The notes under the pieces were generated by a model. The model was not told the DNA's origin, ran no database searches, and saw only the letters and a list, made by a program, of their open reading frames with translations. From Terribacillus halophilus (GTDB taxonomy: Bacteria; Bacillota; Bacilli; Bacillales; Amphibacillaceae): a stretch of DNA of 64,000 nucleotides. Location: positions 832,824 to 896,823 of the forward strand of contig NZ_LT727828.1 in NCBI RefSeq assembly GCF_900162685.1, written 5' to 3'. A program made the translations under genes and the position numbers. Shown here one piece after another: positions 51,880 through 60,664 of this stretch (positions within the stretch are counted from its first letter, which is position 1; every line of letters begins with the position of its first letter).

Positions 51880-53787
51880 ATGCTGCAGCCAAGGCTTTTA
51901 GAAATATTAACTTTCTTAGCTTCTGAATCAAGTATAAAAACAGCGGAAGAACTGGCAAAAAAACTAGCGGTCTCGGAGCGGACAATTCGCTCCGATATGA
52001 AGGTGCTGCAGCAGGAGCTTGCCGAGGAACTTGCTGTCATCGCCTCGATTAGAGGACAAGGTTATCGATTGATTGTTGCGAATGAGAAGTTATTTCAGCA
52101 GTATTTACAGAAAGAAATTCAAGAAAGGCAAAATTGTCTGTATACAAGAGTGGAGACACCAGCTGAAAGAGTAAATCATCTGCTCCAACTTCTGCTTTTG
52201 TCTGACAGCTATCAGAAGATGGAGGACTTGGCGCAAGCAGTGTTTGTCAGTTTTCCAACGGTGCAAAATGATCTCAAACAAGTGAGAGAAATGCTGCAGA
52301 AGGCAGGGTTGGATTTAGAGAAAAGACCGAAATATGGTATTCGAATTAAAGGAACAGAGACGGAGAAGCGGTATTTCTTATCGGCATTCTTTTCAACTCA
52401 ATCGGGTTGGCAGAAAGGATATAATTTACCCGATGCGATTATATCAGAAAGTGACATTCAAGCTGTCCATAACATCGTGCACCGTTTTGTGACGGATAAG
52501 CAATTCGCATTATCTGATGTAGCGGTGCAAAATTTGGTGACCCATATTGCGATTGCCTGCAGAAGAATCAGAGATAAACAATATGTAGAAATTGCTCCCG
52601 ATGCTTTGCAGGATATGATCCAGCAGCCAGCGTTTCGGGAAGCGGCCCAACTCACTGCTGCACTGGAGGCAGAACTGCATCTGTTCTTTCCGCAAGTAGA
52701 AGTGGCGTATATGACGATTCATTTAATGGGTACAGAGTATGGCGCACAAGGGAATATGCAAACGTACATGGGGATGTCGGACTTAGCAGAAGCAATTGTA
52801 GTCAGGATACATGACAAAACGGGACTGGATCTTCGTCATGATTTGGACTTGCTTCATGGCATGGCGGTACATCTCAAGCCAGCTATTCATCGGCATTTGT
52901 ACGACATGAATGTTCGGAACCCCTTATTGGAAGACATTAAGCAGCATTATCCCCTTGCATTTGAAGCAGCGGTAATCGGTGCATGTGCAGTAGAAGAGGA
53001 AATGGGAATTCAGCTGGCGGTGGAGGAGATCGGCTATCTGGCGCTGCACATTGGCGCTGCTTTGGAGAGGGTGCAGCAAAAAGAGCAGAAGACAAAATGT
53101 TTACTTGTTTGTGCATCGGGACATGGCAGTGCCCAGTTGCTGCGCTATAAATTGCAATCTCTTTTTCCGGATAAATTAGACATTGTTGATACGATTGAAT
53201 ACTACCGTTTGATCTCTACTAAAACGTGGGACGCGGATGTGGTAATCAGCACCGTGCCGATTGAGGCAGATGTATCACCATTGCCAGTCATCCAAGTGCC
53301 AGTTATCTTGGATACGCAAGCAATTGCTAAATTGAAAGCTTTTTTAAAATCCGGTCAGGAGATACGCTACATTCAGCCGGCTTATGTATATCTTCAGCAG
53401 GAATATACGTGCAAGGAAGATGTGCTCGCGCATATGGCGGAGATGTTGGGTAAGGATGGGAAGGTTGGAGAAGGTTTTCTTCATGCGGTGTATGAAAGAG
53501 AGAAGATGGCGCCGACCAGTTTTGGCAATTTAGTAGCTGTCCCGCATCCGATTGAAGCGCAAGTGGAGGAAACGCTGTGGGTTGTTTGCACCTTAAAAAA
53601 GCCAATCGACTGGTCCGGCAAGCCGGTGCGATTTGTCTGTTTGTTATGTATTCAGAAAGATAGCGAAGAAGATTTTACGAGTATGTATCAGCAGCTTGTC
53701 CGAATTATTGAACATCCTGATCATGTACAACGTTTGCTGGAGGCAAGTTCTTATGAAGCCTTTCATCACACACTTGTTTCCATCTAA
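51880..53787 (+). CDS. licR: LicR-type PTS-regulated transcriptional activator
   Basis: 635 residues from ATG 51880 (GGAGG upstream), close to the 641 of B. subtilis LicR. Order: DeoR-like helix-turn-helix (AEELAKKLAVSERTIRSDMKVLQQEL), Mga-like HTH (MEDLAQAVFVSFPTVQNDLKQVREML), two PRDs (~190-400; VTHIAIACRRIRDKQY, LGTEYGAQ-like MGTEYGAQ), EIIB-like module (LLVCASGHGSAQLLRYKLQSLF), EIIA-2 module (APTSFGNLVAVPHPI). Phosphorylation of PRD His by HPr activates it and phosphorylation by EIIA/EIIB of the lic PTS inactivates it. It sits downstream of its targets, with its own start after the licA terminator. Confidence 0.87.
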   Translation: MLQPRLLEILTFLASESSIKTAEELAKKLAVSERTIRSDMKVLQQELAEELAVIASIRGQGYRLIVANEKLFQQYLQKEIQERQNCLYTRVETPAERVNHLLQLLLLSDSYQKMEDLAQAVFVSFPTVQNDLKQVREMLQKAGLDLEKRPKYGIRIKGTETEKRYFLSAFFSTQSGWQKGYNLPDAIISESDIQAVHNIVHRFVTDKQFALSDVAVQNLVTHIAIACRRIRDKQYVEIAPDALQDMIQQPAFREAAQLTAALEAELHLFFPQVEVAYMTIHLMGTEYGAQGNMQTYMGMSDLAEAIVVRIHDKTGLDLRHDLDLLHGMAVHLKPAIHRHLYDMNVRNPLLEDIKQHYPLAFEAAVIGACAVEEEMGIQLAVEEIGYLALHIGAALERVQQKEQKTKCLLVCASGHGSAQLLRYKLQSLFPDKLDIVDTIEYYRLISTKTWDADVVISTVPIEADVSPLPVIQVPVILDTQAIAKLKAFLKSGQEIRYIQPAYVYLQQEYTCKEDVLAHMAEMLGKDGKVGEGFLHAVYEREKMAPTSFGNLVAVPHPIEAQVEETLWVVCTLKKPIDWSGKPVRFVCLLCIQKDSEEDFTSMYQQLVRIIEHPDHVQRLLEASSYEAFHHTLVSI

Positions 53788-53816
53788 AAAGACAGCTTCC
53801 AAATAGGACAGCTGTC

Positions 53817-54083
53817 TTAGTTAGGGGAAGGTTCTACTTGCCCTTTTTGGCGTGCGAGCTTCATATTCGCCCGTTTCGCCATCTTATAAGCGTCATAAAT
53901 ATTGTAAATCCAAAAAATGAAAAAGGTAAACAACCCGACGACAAACCACATTAAGAACAGATTCAGCAGATTGACTAAGACAAAGATTGTACCTTTCAGA
54001 TGCTGCTGATTATAAAACTGGCCCAGACCAGTAAATAGAAAGCTCAACACAGCCGCTATGAGCGGCGTTCTTTTGAATTCCAT
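53817..54083 (-). CDS. Small TM2-like membrane protein
   Basis: 88 residues. It starts MEFKRTPLIAAVLSFLFTGLGQFYNQQHLKGTIF, has two membrane helices joined by a short turn, then FFIFWIYNIYDAYKMAKRANM. The G-x-GQFYN...K..IF pattern followed by a W-IYNIYDAY motif is the TM2-domain arrangement found in small Firmicute membrane proteins. Function unknown. RBS GAGGTGACC upstream; stands alone between the licR end and the next gene. Confidence 0.7.
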   Translation of the reverse strand: MEFKRTPLIAAVLSFLFTGLGQFYNQQHLKGTIFVLVNLLNLFLMWFVVGLFTFFIFWIYNIYDAYKMAKRANMKLARQKGQVEPSPN

Positions 54084-54226
54084 TTGGTCACCTCATCTTT
54101 TTAATACTGTACCAGTTTTCGCAATTGTATACAAATGCGATTCCTGTGTCTTTTTTTAATTATTTTGAAACCCTTTTCATAGATTAGACGTAAGCGTATT
54201 ATTGTAGGAAAGGAAGGGGGAGAAAC

Positions 54227-54583
54227 ATGGATGAACAGCTGCAAGTAAAAGAAACAATTCTTAAAATGGAAAGATTGCTGTTGGCAGATGAAACAAGATT
54301 ATCTACTGACGCGTTTAGTAATCTATTAACAGATGATTTCCTCGAGCACGGCTCGTCAGGCCGCAGTGTCACAAAGAAAGACCTCGTAGCAGACGGTTTG
54401 GGTTCTGTTCAGCTCGATATAAAAGATTTTAATGTGCGCGTTTTGTCTGAGGATACCGTTCTAGCCACATTTCGGACGTACGACACAACTTCTGGTCATG
54501 AACACCTGCGCAGCTCCATTTGGCGTTATCAGCCAGGAGGCTGGCGGATGCTTTTCCACCAAGGAACACCAGCGGAAACATAA
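54227..54583 (+). CDS. DUF4440/SnoaL-like (NTF2-fold) protein
   Basis: 118 residues; GGAAGGGGGAGAAAC upstream. The sequence ILKMERLLLADETRLSTDAFSNLLTDDFLEHGSSGRSVTKKDLV then LDIKDFNVRVLSEDTVLATFRTYD and RSSIWRYQPGGWRMLFHQGTPAE is a cone-shaped NTF2-like fold of the DUF4440 type. Enzymatic or binding role unknown. Its terminator (54583-54614) is shared back to back with padC. Confidence 0.75.
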   Translation: MDEQLQVKETILKMERLLLADETRLSTDAFSNLLTDDFLEHGSSGRSVTKKDLVADGLGSVQLDIKDFNVRVLSEDTVLATFRTYDTTSGHEHLRSSIWRYQPGGWRMLFHQGTPAET

Positions 54584-54614
54584 AAGGCGGCTGCGTTTTA
54601 GCAGACCGCCTTTT
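54583..54614. terminator. Bidirectional terminator between the DUF4440 gene and padC
   Basis: AAGGCGG and CCGCCTTTT pair, with CTGC/GCAG continuing the stem around a 6-base loop. Confidence 0.7.
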
Positions 54615-54621
54615 CTATAGT

Positions 54622-55110
54622 TTATTGCAATTTCCCTGCTCGAATGTCGTCTGTCATGCCGGGATAAGGTGCCTCAGCCACAATTTTCTCATTGTTCACA
54701 CCAGCTTGGTGATGGTATGTGATATCCGCGAATTCCGGTACTACATGTTTCGGATACGTATCATATTTCTCACGGGATTCATGCATAAGGTCAATATGGT
54801 CATTTTGATAGCAGACTGTAATTTCTGGATGTTCATGCACCCATTTAGGAAAGAAGATGATACCATGCATTCTTTTCTCGTTTGGCATGAAATTTAATGA
54901 TACATCAGTGCCAGTAGGTTCAGTCCAAGAAACTTTGTAGACACCTTGGGTTAGTTTAACCAGATCGACTTTCTGATCTTTCACCCAGCGTCCGCCAACC
55001 ATACCGCTATGAATCCGATAATCGATTGTATCTTCATTTTTGATATACATTTCATATTCCCAGCCGTTTTCATACGTATAAATCATATGACTTCCAATAA
55101 ATTCTTGCAT
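54622..55110 (-). CDS. padC: Phenolic acid decarboxylase
   Basis: 162 residues (the family's length is ~161), GAGGAGG upstream. Sequence [44 protein letters not shown] and [40 protein letters not shown] is diagnostic of PadC/FDC-like beta-barrel decarboxylases; the catalytic Glu lies in SWTEPTG and the Tyr pair in [13 protein letters not shown]. It converts ferulate, p-coumarate and caffeate to 4-vinyl derivatives without cofactor, detoxifying phenolics released from plant cell walls. Probably repressed by the divergent PadR; lies 13 bases after a DUF3237 gene. Confidence 0.95.
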   Translation of the reverse strand: MQEFIGSHMIYTYENGWEYEMYIKNEDTIDYRIHSGMVGGRWVKDQKVDLVKLTQGVYKVSWTEPTGTDVSLNFMPNEKRMHGIIFFPKWVHEHPEITVCYQNDHIDLMHESREKYDTYPKHVVPEFADITYHHQAGVNNEKIVAEAPYPGMTDDIRAGKLQ

Positions 55111-55123
55111 GTTTTATTCCTCC

Positions 55124-55576
55124 TCAATTTACTTGATAAACTTCCACCAATACTTGATTTTCCAGTCGTGTTGCTGCCCCGATAAATATCTTGTCCATCA
55201 GCCAGTTGTACGTTTCGCTGCCGGTTTCAAAAACCGGGACTGTCCGAAAATACACATGCTCCGGCGGGATGATTTCTCCTTGGGCAGCGCGTTTGCGATA
55301 GGCAGTATCGACTTGGCGTATGCCGTTATTCTCTAAATAAATAATGTCCCCATCTTCTGTTTCAATCAGATAACGAGCAGACAAATCTGTACGTCCGTTC
55401 GGGCGAATGATTTGCGAGTCGGCACCGCCAGGCAAAATACGTCCTTCAATTTTGCCTGTAATGGTTCCGGATTCAATGGGAATCAACCGTCGTAAACCAA
55501 GTCCTGTTTGGCCAGCGCTGACTGGTTGTGCTACATCGATTGTGAGTGTAGCAATCTTCTCTAAATCAGGCTTCAT
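55124..55576 (-). CDS. DUF3237 protein linked to phenolic-acid decarboxylase
   Basis: 150 residues from ATG 55576 (AAAGGG nine bases upstream; an ATG three codons earlier overlaps that site). A beta-barrel protein with [69 protein letters not shown] and [29 protein letters not shown], typical of DUF3237. Function not established, often found beside aromatic-catabolism genes. First gene of the two-gene operon with padC. Confidence 0.8.
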   Translation of the reverse strand: MKPDLEKIATLTIDVAQPVSAGQTGLGLRRLIPIESGTITGKIEGRILPGGADSQIIRPNGRTDLSARYLIETEDGDIIYLENNGIRQVDTAYRKRAAQGEIIPPEHVYFRTVPVFETGSETYNWLMDKIFIGAATRLENQVLVEVYQVN

Positions 55577-55581
55577 CTTGT

Positions 55582-55599
55582 ACATCCCTTTATAGATGT
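55582..55599. promoter_or_regulatory. Candidate PadR operator
   Basis: ACATC (55582-55586) and GATGT (55595-55599) are inverted with an 8-bp spacer. PadR operators are built on ATGT/ACAT dyads. It lies in the only 59-base gap between the divergent padC operon and padR. Confidence 0.5.
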
Positions 55600-55635
55600 T
55601 ATGCTACTGTCAAATCATCAAGAAGGAGACCGTGT

Positions 55636-56181
55636 ATGCGTGTATTAAAATTTGCGATTCTAGGATTGCTGGAACAAGAGAAAATGACTGGCTACGATAT
55701 TACAGCAGCTTTTAAAGGAGCACTCGGACAATTTTGGAGCGCCAAACACAGCCAGATTTATCCGGAACTCAAGAAACTAGTGCTGGAAGAATTAATTGAA
55801 TTTGAAACAGTAATTCAAGGGGAAAAGCTGGAAAAGAAACTGTACAGTTTAACAGCCAAAGGAATAGCAGAGTTAACGGAATGGATCCAACAGGTAGAAG
55901 CAGTTAACGTTTCTCACAAAGATGAATTTATGTTAAAGACTTACTTCATCGCAGCAATGGACAAGCAAGAAGCACAGCAGTTATTTTCGAACCAATTAAA
56001 TAGCCGGCAGCGTAAGCTAGAAGAACTGGAGCAAATCCTAACAGAACTAGAAGCAGAACAAAAAGCCCCCATGCATTTTTCTTCTCCCGAATTTGGCCAT
56101 TATTTAGTACTTACCAGAGCCATTGAACGAGAGAAAGGTTATATACAATGGCTGGAGCGGAGTTTAGCGTTGATGGAATGA
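55636..56181 (+). CDS. padR: PadR-family phenolic-acid-responsive repressor
   Basis: 181 residues, AAGGAGACC upstream. Winged helix VLKFAILGLLEQEKMTGYDITAAFKGALGQFWSAKHSQIYPELKKLVLEELIEFE and LEKKLYSLTAKGIAELTEWI, then the Vir_act_alpha_C coiled-coil helices. Length and motifs equal those of B. subtilis PadR, which represses padC and is released by p-coumarate or ferulate. Divergent from the padC operon. Confidence 0.92.
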   Translation: MRVLKFAILGLLEQEKMTGYDITAAFKGALGQFWSAKHSQIYPELKKLVLEELIEFETVIQGEKLEKKLYSLTAKGIAELTEWIQQVEAVNVSHKDEFMLKTYFIAAMDKQEAQQLFSNQLNSRQRKLEELEQILTELEAEQKAPMHFSSPEFGHYLVLTRAIEREKGYIQWLERSLALME

Positions 56182-56303
56182 TGAAAATAGTCAAGTTATG
56201 AAGAAAGAGGACGCCTTTCTTCGGCAGCTTCTTTCCACACAGTGGACAAGAATCGCTCCAATGGCATGTCAGCATACAATTATTTTCAAGGTGATCAGAG
56301 TCG

Positions 56304-56511
56304 TCTAGAAAACTACATTAGCGTAGGCAGAATACGTAGACTCCAACGGGAACAGCACGAGTCGAAGACCCCACAGCGGTGAAATTTCCGCGAGGAGGCT
56401 GAGGCCGTGCCCGCGGAAAGCGAAGTATTCTGCCGAAGCGGCCGCCTGAGCACCGCATACTAAAAGTAATCGTTCGTTTTTAAAATTGTTTACTATTATT
56501 TTGTCCCAGAC
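56304..56511 (-). repeat. Structured intergenic repeat (R4) overlapping the GH30 3' end
   Basis: The core is closed by GGCAGAATAC (56326-56335) and GTATTCTGCC (56425-56434), 109 bp end to end, almost identical to the 23-kb copy. On the minus strand the element appears to start with GTCTGGGACAAAATAA (56511-56496), like the CTGGGACAWAA ends at 19.5 and 33.8 kb. This supplies the last codons and stop of the GH30 gene. Confidence 0.75.
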
Positions 56512-57941
56512 GCTTCCCAAGTTAATGTAACTGCTGATTGAGGGGGCAGCGTGTATGTTAAATAATGCTCCCCTTCGGCTAGTTGGAATTTCTCCTTTTT
56601 GCTGCTGGTGTTCGCTGCTAGCAATATGATTTCTTCTGTTTCTTTATCATAAAAAGCAACTGTATTTATGTTTGGCAGCTGGGTGCTGCTAATGCGTATT
56701 GCGCCAGGTTGAACAAACTTACTGAGATGACCGAGTGCGTAATACTCCACATTTTTCTTTATAGCTCCCGTTTGACTGTTAACGGTAATAACACCGCGAC
56801 AATTGGAACAGCCGCCGTTTGTAGGACCGTTTTTTTCATCTAACGCTAAATTCCACATTAGTACCGTTTTCGACCAATTCCTCGTTGCTCCAATTATGAC
56901 CTTGTCCATAAGCCAGCTTAAGTTGTTGCCAAAATCCTTACTCCACGCACCGCCGCTGCATTCGGTAAAGTAAATCCCTTTTTTCGGATGAAGCTCATGC
57001 ACGTCGCTGCCGGTTTCAGGATCTCCCGCATAGCAGTGAAAGGCAGTTCCTGCTGTGTATGCGGAAGCGCCGTCTAACACTGTCTCTGCATAGGGTTTAC
57101 CTTTGTCCCAATTATGGTCATAAGCCAGGATCGATGGGTCTAAGTCAGCTTTCTGCAAGGCCGGTCCAAGATAGTTTTGGATAAAGTGCTGCTGCTCGGC
57201 TGCATTCATTGTCATACTTGGATAAGCATCTGTAGAAAATAAAGGCTCATTCTGGACAGATAAAAAGTTAATTGGCAGTCCTTTCTGCTGATAAGCTTTC
57301 AGATACTGAACGAAATAGTCCGCATAAATTTGATAGGTGTTTTGGTTCGTATAATCCAGATAGAAGCCATTCCATGTCTGCTCGCCGTATTTCAGCCATG
57401 GCGGGGCAGTCCACGGTGTGCCCATGATTTGCAGGCTGGGATTATGCTGTTTTGCTTTTTGCAGCATAGTTATAACAGTTTGATCACGCGCGATAGAGAA
57501 ATAACGCAGCGGTTCTTCTGGCGGACCTTGCTGATCTGCGTATGTATAGGTTGCTGGATTTCCATTAGCATCGACACTGTAATCTGAGGAACCAATTGTA
57601 TGACGAAGAAAAGATAAATGAATGCCTTTTTCTGAGAACAAATCAGCGAAAAGCGTGTCACGTGCTTGACTGGAAAGTTTGTTTGAAAGCAGGTAAGCGC
57701 TCGAGCCGGACATTGCGGCACCGAAGCCATCCATCTGCTGATAAGTTTTGTGCTTATCAATGGTTATTGTCTGTATGTGCTGCTTTTTGTCTTGTAAGAG
57801 CCTGTCCGACTGTTTTTCAAGAAGATGCCGTTCATCCCCAGTTGTCAGCCAGCTGTGCGCGACAGGAGGTGTATTTTCTAAACGGAGTAACAGCAGGAAT
57901 AGACAGAGTGCAAGCAAGATAAAGAATAGAAGTTTATTCAT
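56496..57941 (-). CDS. GH30-family glucosidase / endo-beta-1,6-glucanase-like, membrane-anchored or secreted
   Basis: 481 residues, AAAGGAG upstream. Residues 3-20 are a very hydrophobic leader without an obvious cleavage site, so it may be anchored. GH30 barrel: QQMDGFGAAMSGSSAYLL, LHLSFLRHTIGSSDYSV-like stretch, GTPWTAPPWLKYGE, INFLSVQNEPLFSTD (acid/base Glu ~232), GIYFTECSGGAWSKDF (nucleophile Glu ~327), then a C-terminal beta-domain. Subfamily is closest to glucosylceramidase/beta-1,6-glucanase (GH30_1/3) rather than the xylanase type GH30_8. The last five codons (A-S-G-T-K) come from repeat R4. It is downstream of the GH3 gene, but a terminator separates them. Confidence 0.85.
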   Translation of the reverse strand: MNKLLFFILLALCLFLLLLRLENTPPVAHSWLTTGDERHLLEKQSDRLLQDKKQHIQTITIDKHKTYQQMDGFGAAMSGSSAYLLSNKLSSQARDTLFADLFSEKGIHLSFLRHTIGSSDYSVDANGNPATYTYADQQGPPEEPLRYFSIARDQTVITMLQKAKQHNPSLQIMGTPWTAPPWLKYGEQTWNGFYLDYTNQNTYQIYADYFVQYLKAYQQKGLPINFLSVQNEPLFSTDAYPSMTMNAAEQQHFIQNYLGPALQKADLDPSILAYDHNWDKGKPYAETVLDGASAYTAGTAFHCYAGDPETGSDVHELHPKKGIYFTECSGGAWSKDFGNNLSWLMDKVIIGATRNWSKTVLMWNLALDEKNGPTNGGCSNCRGVITVNSQTGAIKKNVEYYALGHLSKFVQPGAIRISSTQLPNINTVAFYDKETEEIILLAANTSSKKEKFQLAEGEHYLTYTLPPQSAVTLTWEASGTK

Positions 57942-57956
57942 CTGTATCTCCTTTAC

Positions 57957-57990
57957 AAAAACATCCTGCAGGAAATCTGCAGGATGTTTT
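57957..57990 (-). terminator. Terminator between the GH3 and GH30 genes
   Basis: AAAACATCCTGCAG (57958-57971) pairs perfectly with CTGCAGGATGTTTT (57977-57990), a T run on the minus strand. It overlaps the GH30 ribosome site, so GH30 is translated either from read-through RNA or from an internal promoter. Confidence 0.8.
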
Positions 57991-58000
57991 CAGTGTTTTG

Positions 58001-60652
58001 TTATGGCAGAGTGATTGTACCTTCGAGACGGGTGTCTTGGGACGAGCTGCCAACATAAATTGGCACCTCACCAGAAGGCATTACCCATTCATTCTTTTCC
58101 TCATCATAATAAGAGAAGGCTTTTGGATCAAGCTTGATTTTTACAGGCTGCTGTTTACCAGCTTTCAGTTCTACTTTTTCGAAACCAGCCAGTTGTTTTT
58201 CTGGCGTTTCGACAGCGTTTGTTGGTAATTGTCCAGCGTACACTTGGACAACTTCAGCGCCTTTTACATCTCCTGTGTTACGAAGATGAAGTTTTACTTC
58301 AATCGATGTGTCGCCTTTTTTCTGTTTTACTTTGCTATGAAGGTTTTTATAACTAAAGTCTGTATAAGACAGTCCGTATCCAAATGGATATGCGACTTTC
58401 AGATTTTGTTTATCATAACCGCGATAGCCGACGAATACACCCTCTGAATAGCTATTTACACCGTCTGTTCCAGGGAACTGGCTTGCAGCACTTGTAGGTG
58501 TTGTATCTTCATCTACTGGGAATGTCACTGGGAGTTTACCAGAAGGATTAACTTGTCCGAATAGTACATCCGCAATAGCATTCCCTTGTTCTTGACCAGG
58601 ATACCATGCTTGGACAATTGCTTTTACATTTTTCTCCCAATCGCCCATTTCAATGGCAATGCCGCTTTCGTTTACAACGATTGTGTTTGGATTTACTTTT
58701 GCCACTTCTTTAATAAGCTGCTGCTGATTGTTTGCTAGTTCCATATCAGAACGGTCTGTATATCCTTCACTATCATACGTACGAGTTACGATGACAGCTT
58801 TATCGGCTTTTTTCGCCGCTTTTACTGCTTCTTGAATTTGGCTATCTACAGCGCCATTGGCAGGTTCCCAGCCAAATCGTATCTGACCGCCGTAATCGCG
58901 GCCGCCTTCTTTCGGATAATCTGTTTTGTACTCGATTTTTATGTCGTGTTGCTCACCTTTTTTCAACTCGACTTCAACAGATTTTGTACCAAGCGTTTCA
59001 CCGGCATTTTGAACGAGCAGCTCGCCATCAAGGTAAAGCTCGCTTGTCCCAAAGCTTGTTGTGGACAGTTTATACGTGCCATCAGCTGGTGCCTCGATCA
59101 CACCTGTCCAGCGGGCAGACATCATCCCGTTCAAGTCGGTCGGCAGTTTTTCCAGTTTCGTTGACTGTGCATTAAAGCCTTCGTAGTTATAGAAACCAAG
59201 ATTCATATTCACTTGACGGTCGGTCCGTTCATGCGACGGGTTTCCGTCGAAGTTCGTATTTGTCCAATATTCCGCTTTTAGTCCATTTTGTTCCGTCTCT
59301 GAAGATGGATGAAGCAGGGAAGATGGAACAGCGTCTGGTCCTGGCATGACATCTCCAGCACTAATAGGATCGGTACCAGCTGTGTAGCTGATCTTTGTAT
59401 CATCTCCTGCATGATTCTTAATCCCTTCAAGCGGGCTTACTGTATACGTTGGGTTAACAAGAGAGCTACCGCCGCCTGCAGCAGAGGCGTTATCTGCATC
59501 TGGACCGATAACAGCAATAGAATCAGTGTTTTTTTCAATAGGTAATGCATTCTTATCATTTTTCAGCAGGACCATACTGTCAGCTGCAATTTCACGGGCA
59601 ATTTGGCCATGAGCTGCTGTGTCGATTTGCTTGTTCTTTGTTTGGTTATCAAACAGTCCTTTATCGAACATTTGATACAACAAACGGAAAGCACTTGTAT
59701 TAATTGTATCTTCACTAACGCGGCCATCGTTTACAGCTTGAAGAAGCTGCTCTCCCCATTTGCCATATGGCTCTCCTGGTGTTTCAAGATCCAGTCCAGC
59801 TTGGATGGATTCTACAGTGCTCAAGTTGGCGCCGTAATCACTCATGACGAAGCCGTCGAAGTCAAGCTGGTCGCGAAGCAAGTCTGTCATTAGCTCTTTG
59901 CTGTCACAAGCTGTTACTGTATTTACTTTATTGAAAGCACACATCACACTGCTTAGCTCTCCATCCTCAATTGCAGCTCCGAACGGGCGAGCATAAATTT
60001 CGTTGATGGCTCTTTCGCTTGCTTGTGAGTCGTTGGTGAATCGAAGTGTTTCTTGGTTGTTCAGCAAATAATGTTTGGCTGTTGCCATGACATGATTATC
60101 TTGTATTCCATTTATGTAAGGAACGGCTATACGAGATTGCAGCAATGGATCTTCACCTAGTGATTCGAAGTTGCGGGAGCCAAATGCGTTACGCGCAATA
60201 TCCAAGCCAGGTCCAAGCAAGACATTATGTGTTGTGTTGAAGGCTTCGCTGCCGAGCACATCTCCGTAAGCTTCTGCTGCCTCTGTATCCCATGATGCAG
60301 CCAGTGCGATTGGCGCTGGCATTGCAGTAGATTGTTTGTTGTGAATATCTGGATTGGCAATTCTGACACCGGCAGGACCGTCTGCCATTTTCAATGCAGG
60401 AATAGCGTATTTCTCCATAGCTTTGTTATAAAAGCCATAATAATTGTTTACGTTTCCTGTAATAAGATCTACCTTGTCCTTCAATGACATGGCATCTAAT
60501 AACAGATTTGTTCGTTTTGTTGGGGATGCGTTCTCATCCATCCAAGGTTTAGCTGACGTGTCAGCTGCGAATGCTTGGAATGGAAGAACAAGCAGACCCG
60601 CTAGTAGTACAGCAATAAATCCGATAATAGGTAAGCGTCTAAGCTTATGCAA
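58001..60652 (-). CDS. Secreted GH3 beta-glucosidase with PA14 insert
   Basis: 883 residues from TTG 60652, 11 bases after AAGGAG; a GTG at 60664 overlaps that site. Signal peptide HKLRRLPIIGFIAVLLAGLLVLPFQAFAAD with cleavage after AFA. Domains in order: GH3 N-terminal barrel (~40-330; KHYLLNNQE, GFVMSDYGANLS, nucleophile Asp ~272), GH3 C-terminal sandwich (SMVLLKNDKNALPIEKN), a PA14-type lectin insert (~420-570; LKAEYWTNTNFDG, MSARWTGVIEAPADGTYKLS), the rest of the C domain (VNESGIAIEMGDWEKNVKAIVQAWYPGQEQGNAIADVLFG), and a fibronectin-III-like end. Exo-acting beta-glucosidase or beta-xylosidase. With GH30, GH10 and two beta-glucoside PTS systems it suits plant- or fungal-glucan use. Confidence 0.9.
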   Translation of the reverse strand: MHKLRRLPIIGFIAVLLAGLLVLPFQAFAADTSAKPWMDENASPTKRTNLLLDAMSLKDKVDLITGNVNNYYGFYNKAMEKYAIPALKMADGPAGVRIANPDIHNKQSTAMPAPIALAASWDTEAAEAYGDVLGSEAFNTTHNVLLGPGLDIARNAFGSRNFESLGEDPLLQSRIAVPYINGIQDNHVMATAKHYLLNNQETLRFTNDSQASERAINEIYARPFGAAIEDGELSSVMCAFNKVNTVTACDSKELMTDLLRDQLDFDGFVMSDYGANLSTVESIQAGLDLETPGEPYGKWGEQLLQAVNDGRVSEDTINTSAFRLLYQMFDKGLFDNQTKNKQIDTAAHGQIAREIAADSMVLLKNDKNALPIEKNTDSIAVIGPDADNASAAGGGSSLVNPTYTVSPLEGIKNHAGDDTKISYTAGTDPISAGDVMPGPDAVPSSLLHPSSETEQNGLKAEYWTNTNFDGNPSHERTDRQVNMNLGFYNYEGFNAQSTKLEKLPTDLNGMMSARWTGVIEAPADGTYKLSTTSFGTSELYLDGELLVQNAGETLGTKSVEVELKKGEQHDIKIEYKTDYPKEGGRDYGGQIRFGWEPANGAVDSQIQEAVKAAKKADKAVIVTRTYDSEGYTDRSDMELANNQQQLIKEVAKVNPNTIVVNESGIAIEMGDWEKNVKAIVQAWYPGQEQGNAIADVLFGQVNPSGKLPVTFPVDEDTTPTSAASQFPGTDGVNSYSEGVFVGYRGYDKQNLKVAYPFGYGLSYTDFSYKNLHSKVKQKKGDTSIEVKLHLRNTGDVKGAEVVQVYAGQLPTNAVETPEKQLAGFEKVELKAGKQQPVKIKLDPKAFSYYDEEKNEWVMPSGEVPIYVGSSSQDTRLEGTITLP

Positions 60653-60664
60653 AATAATACCCAC

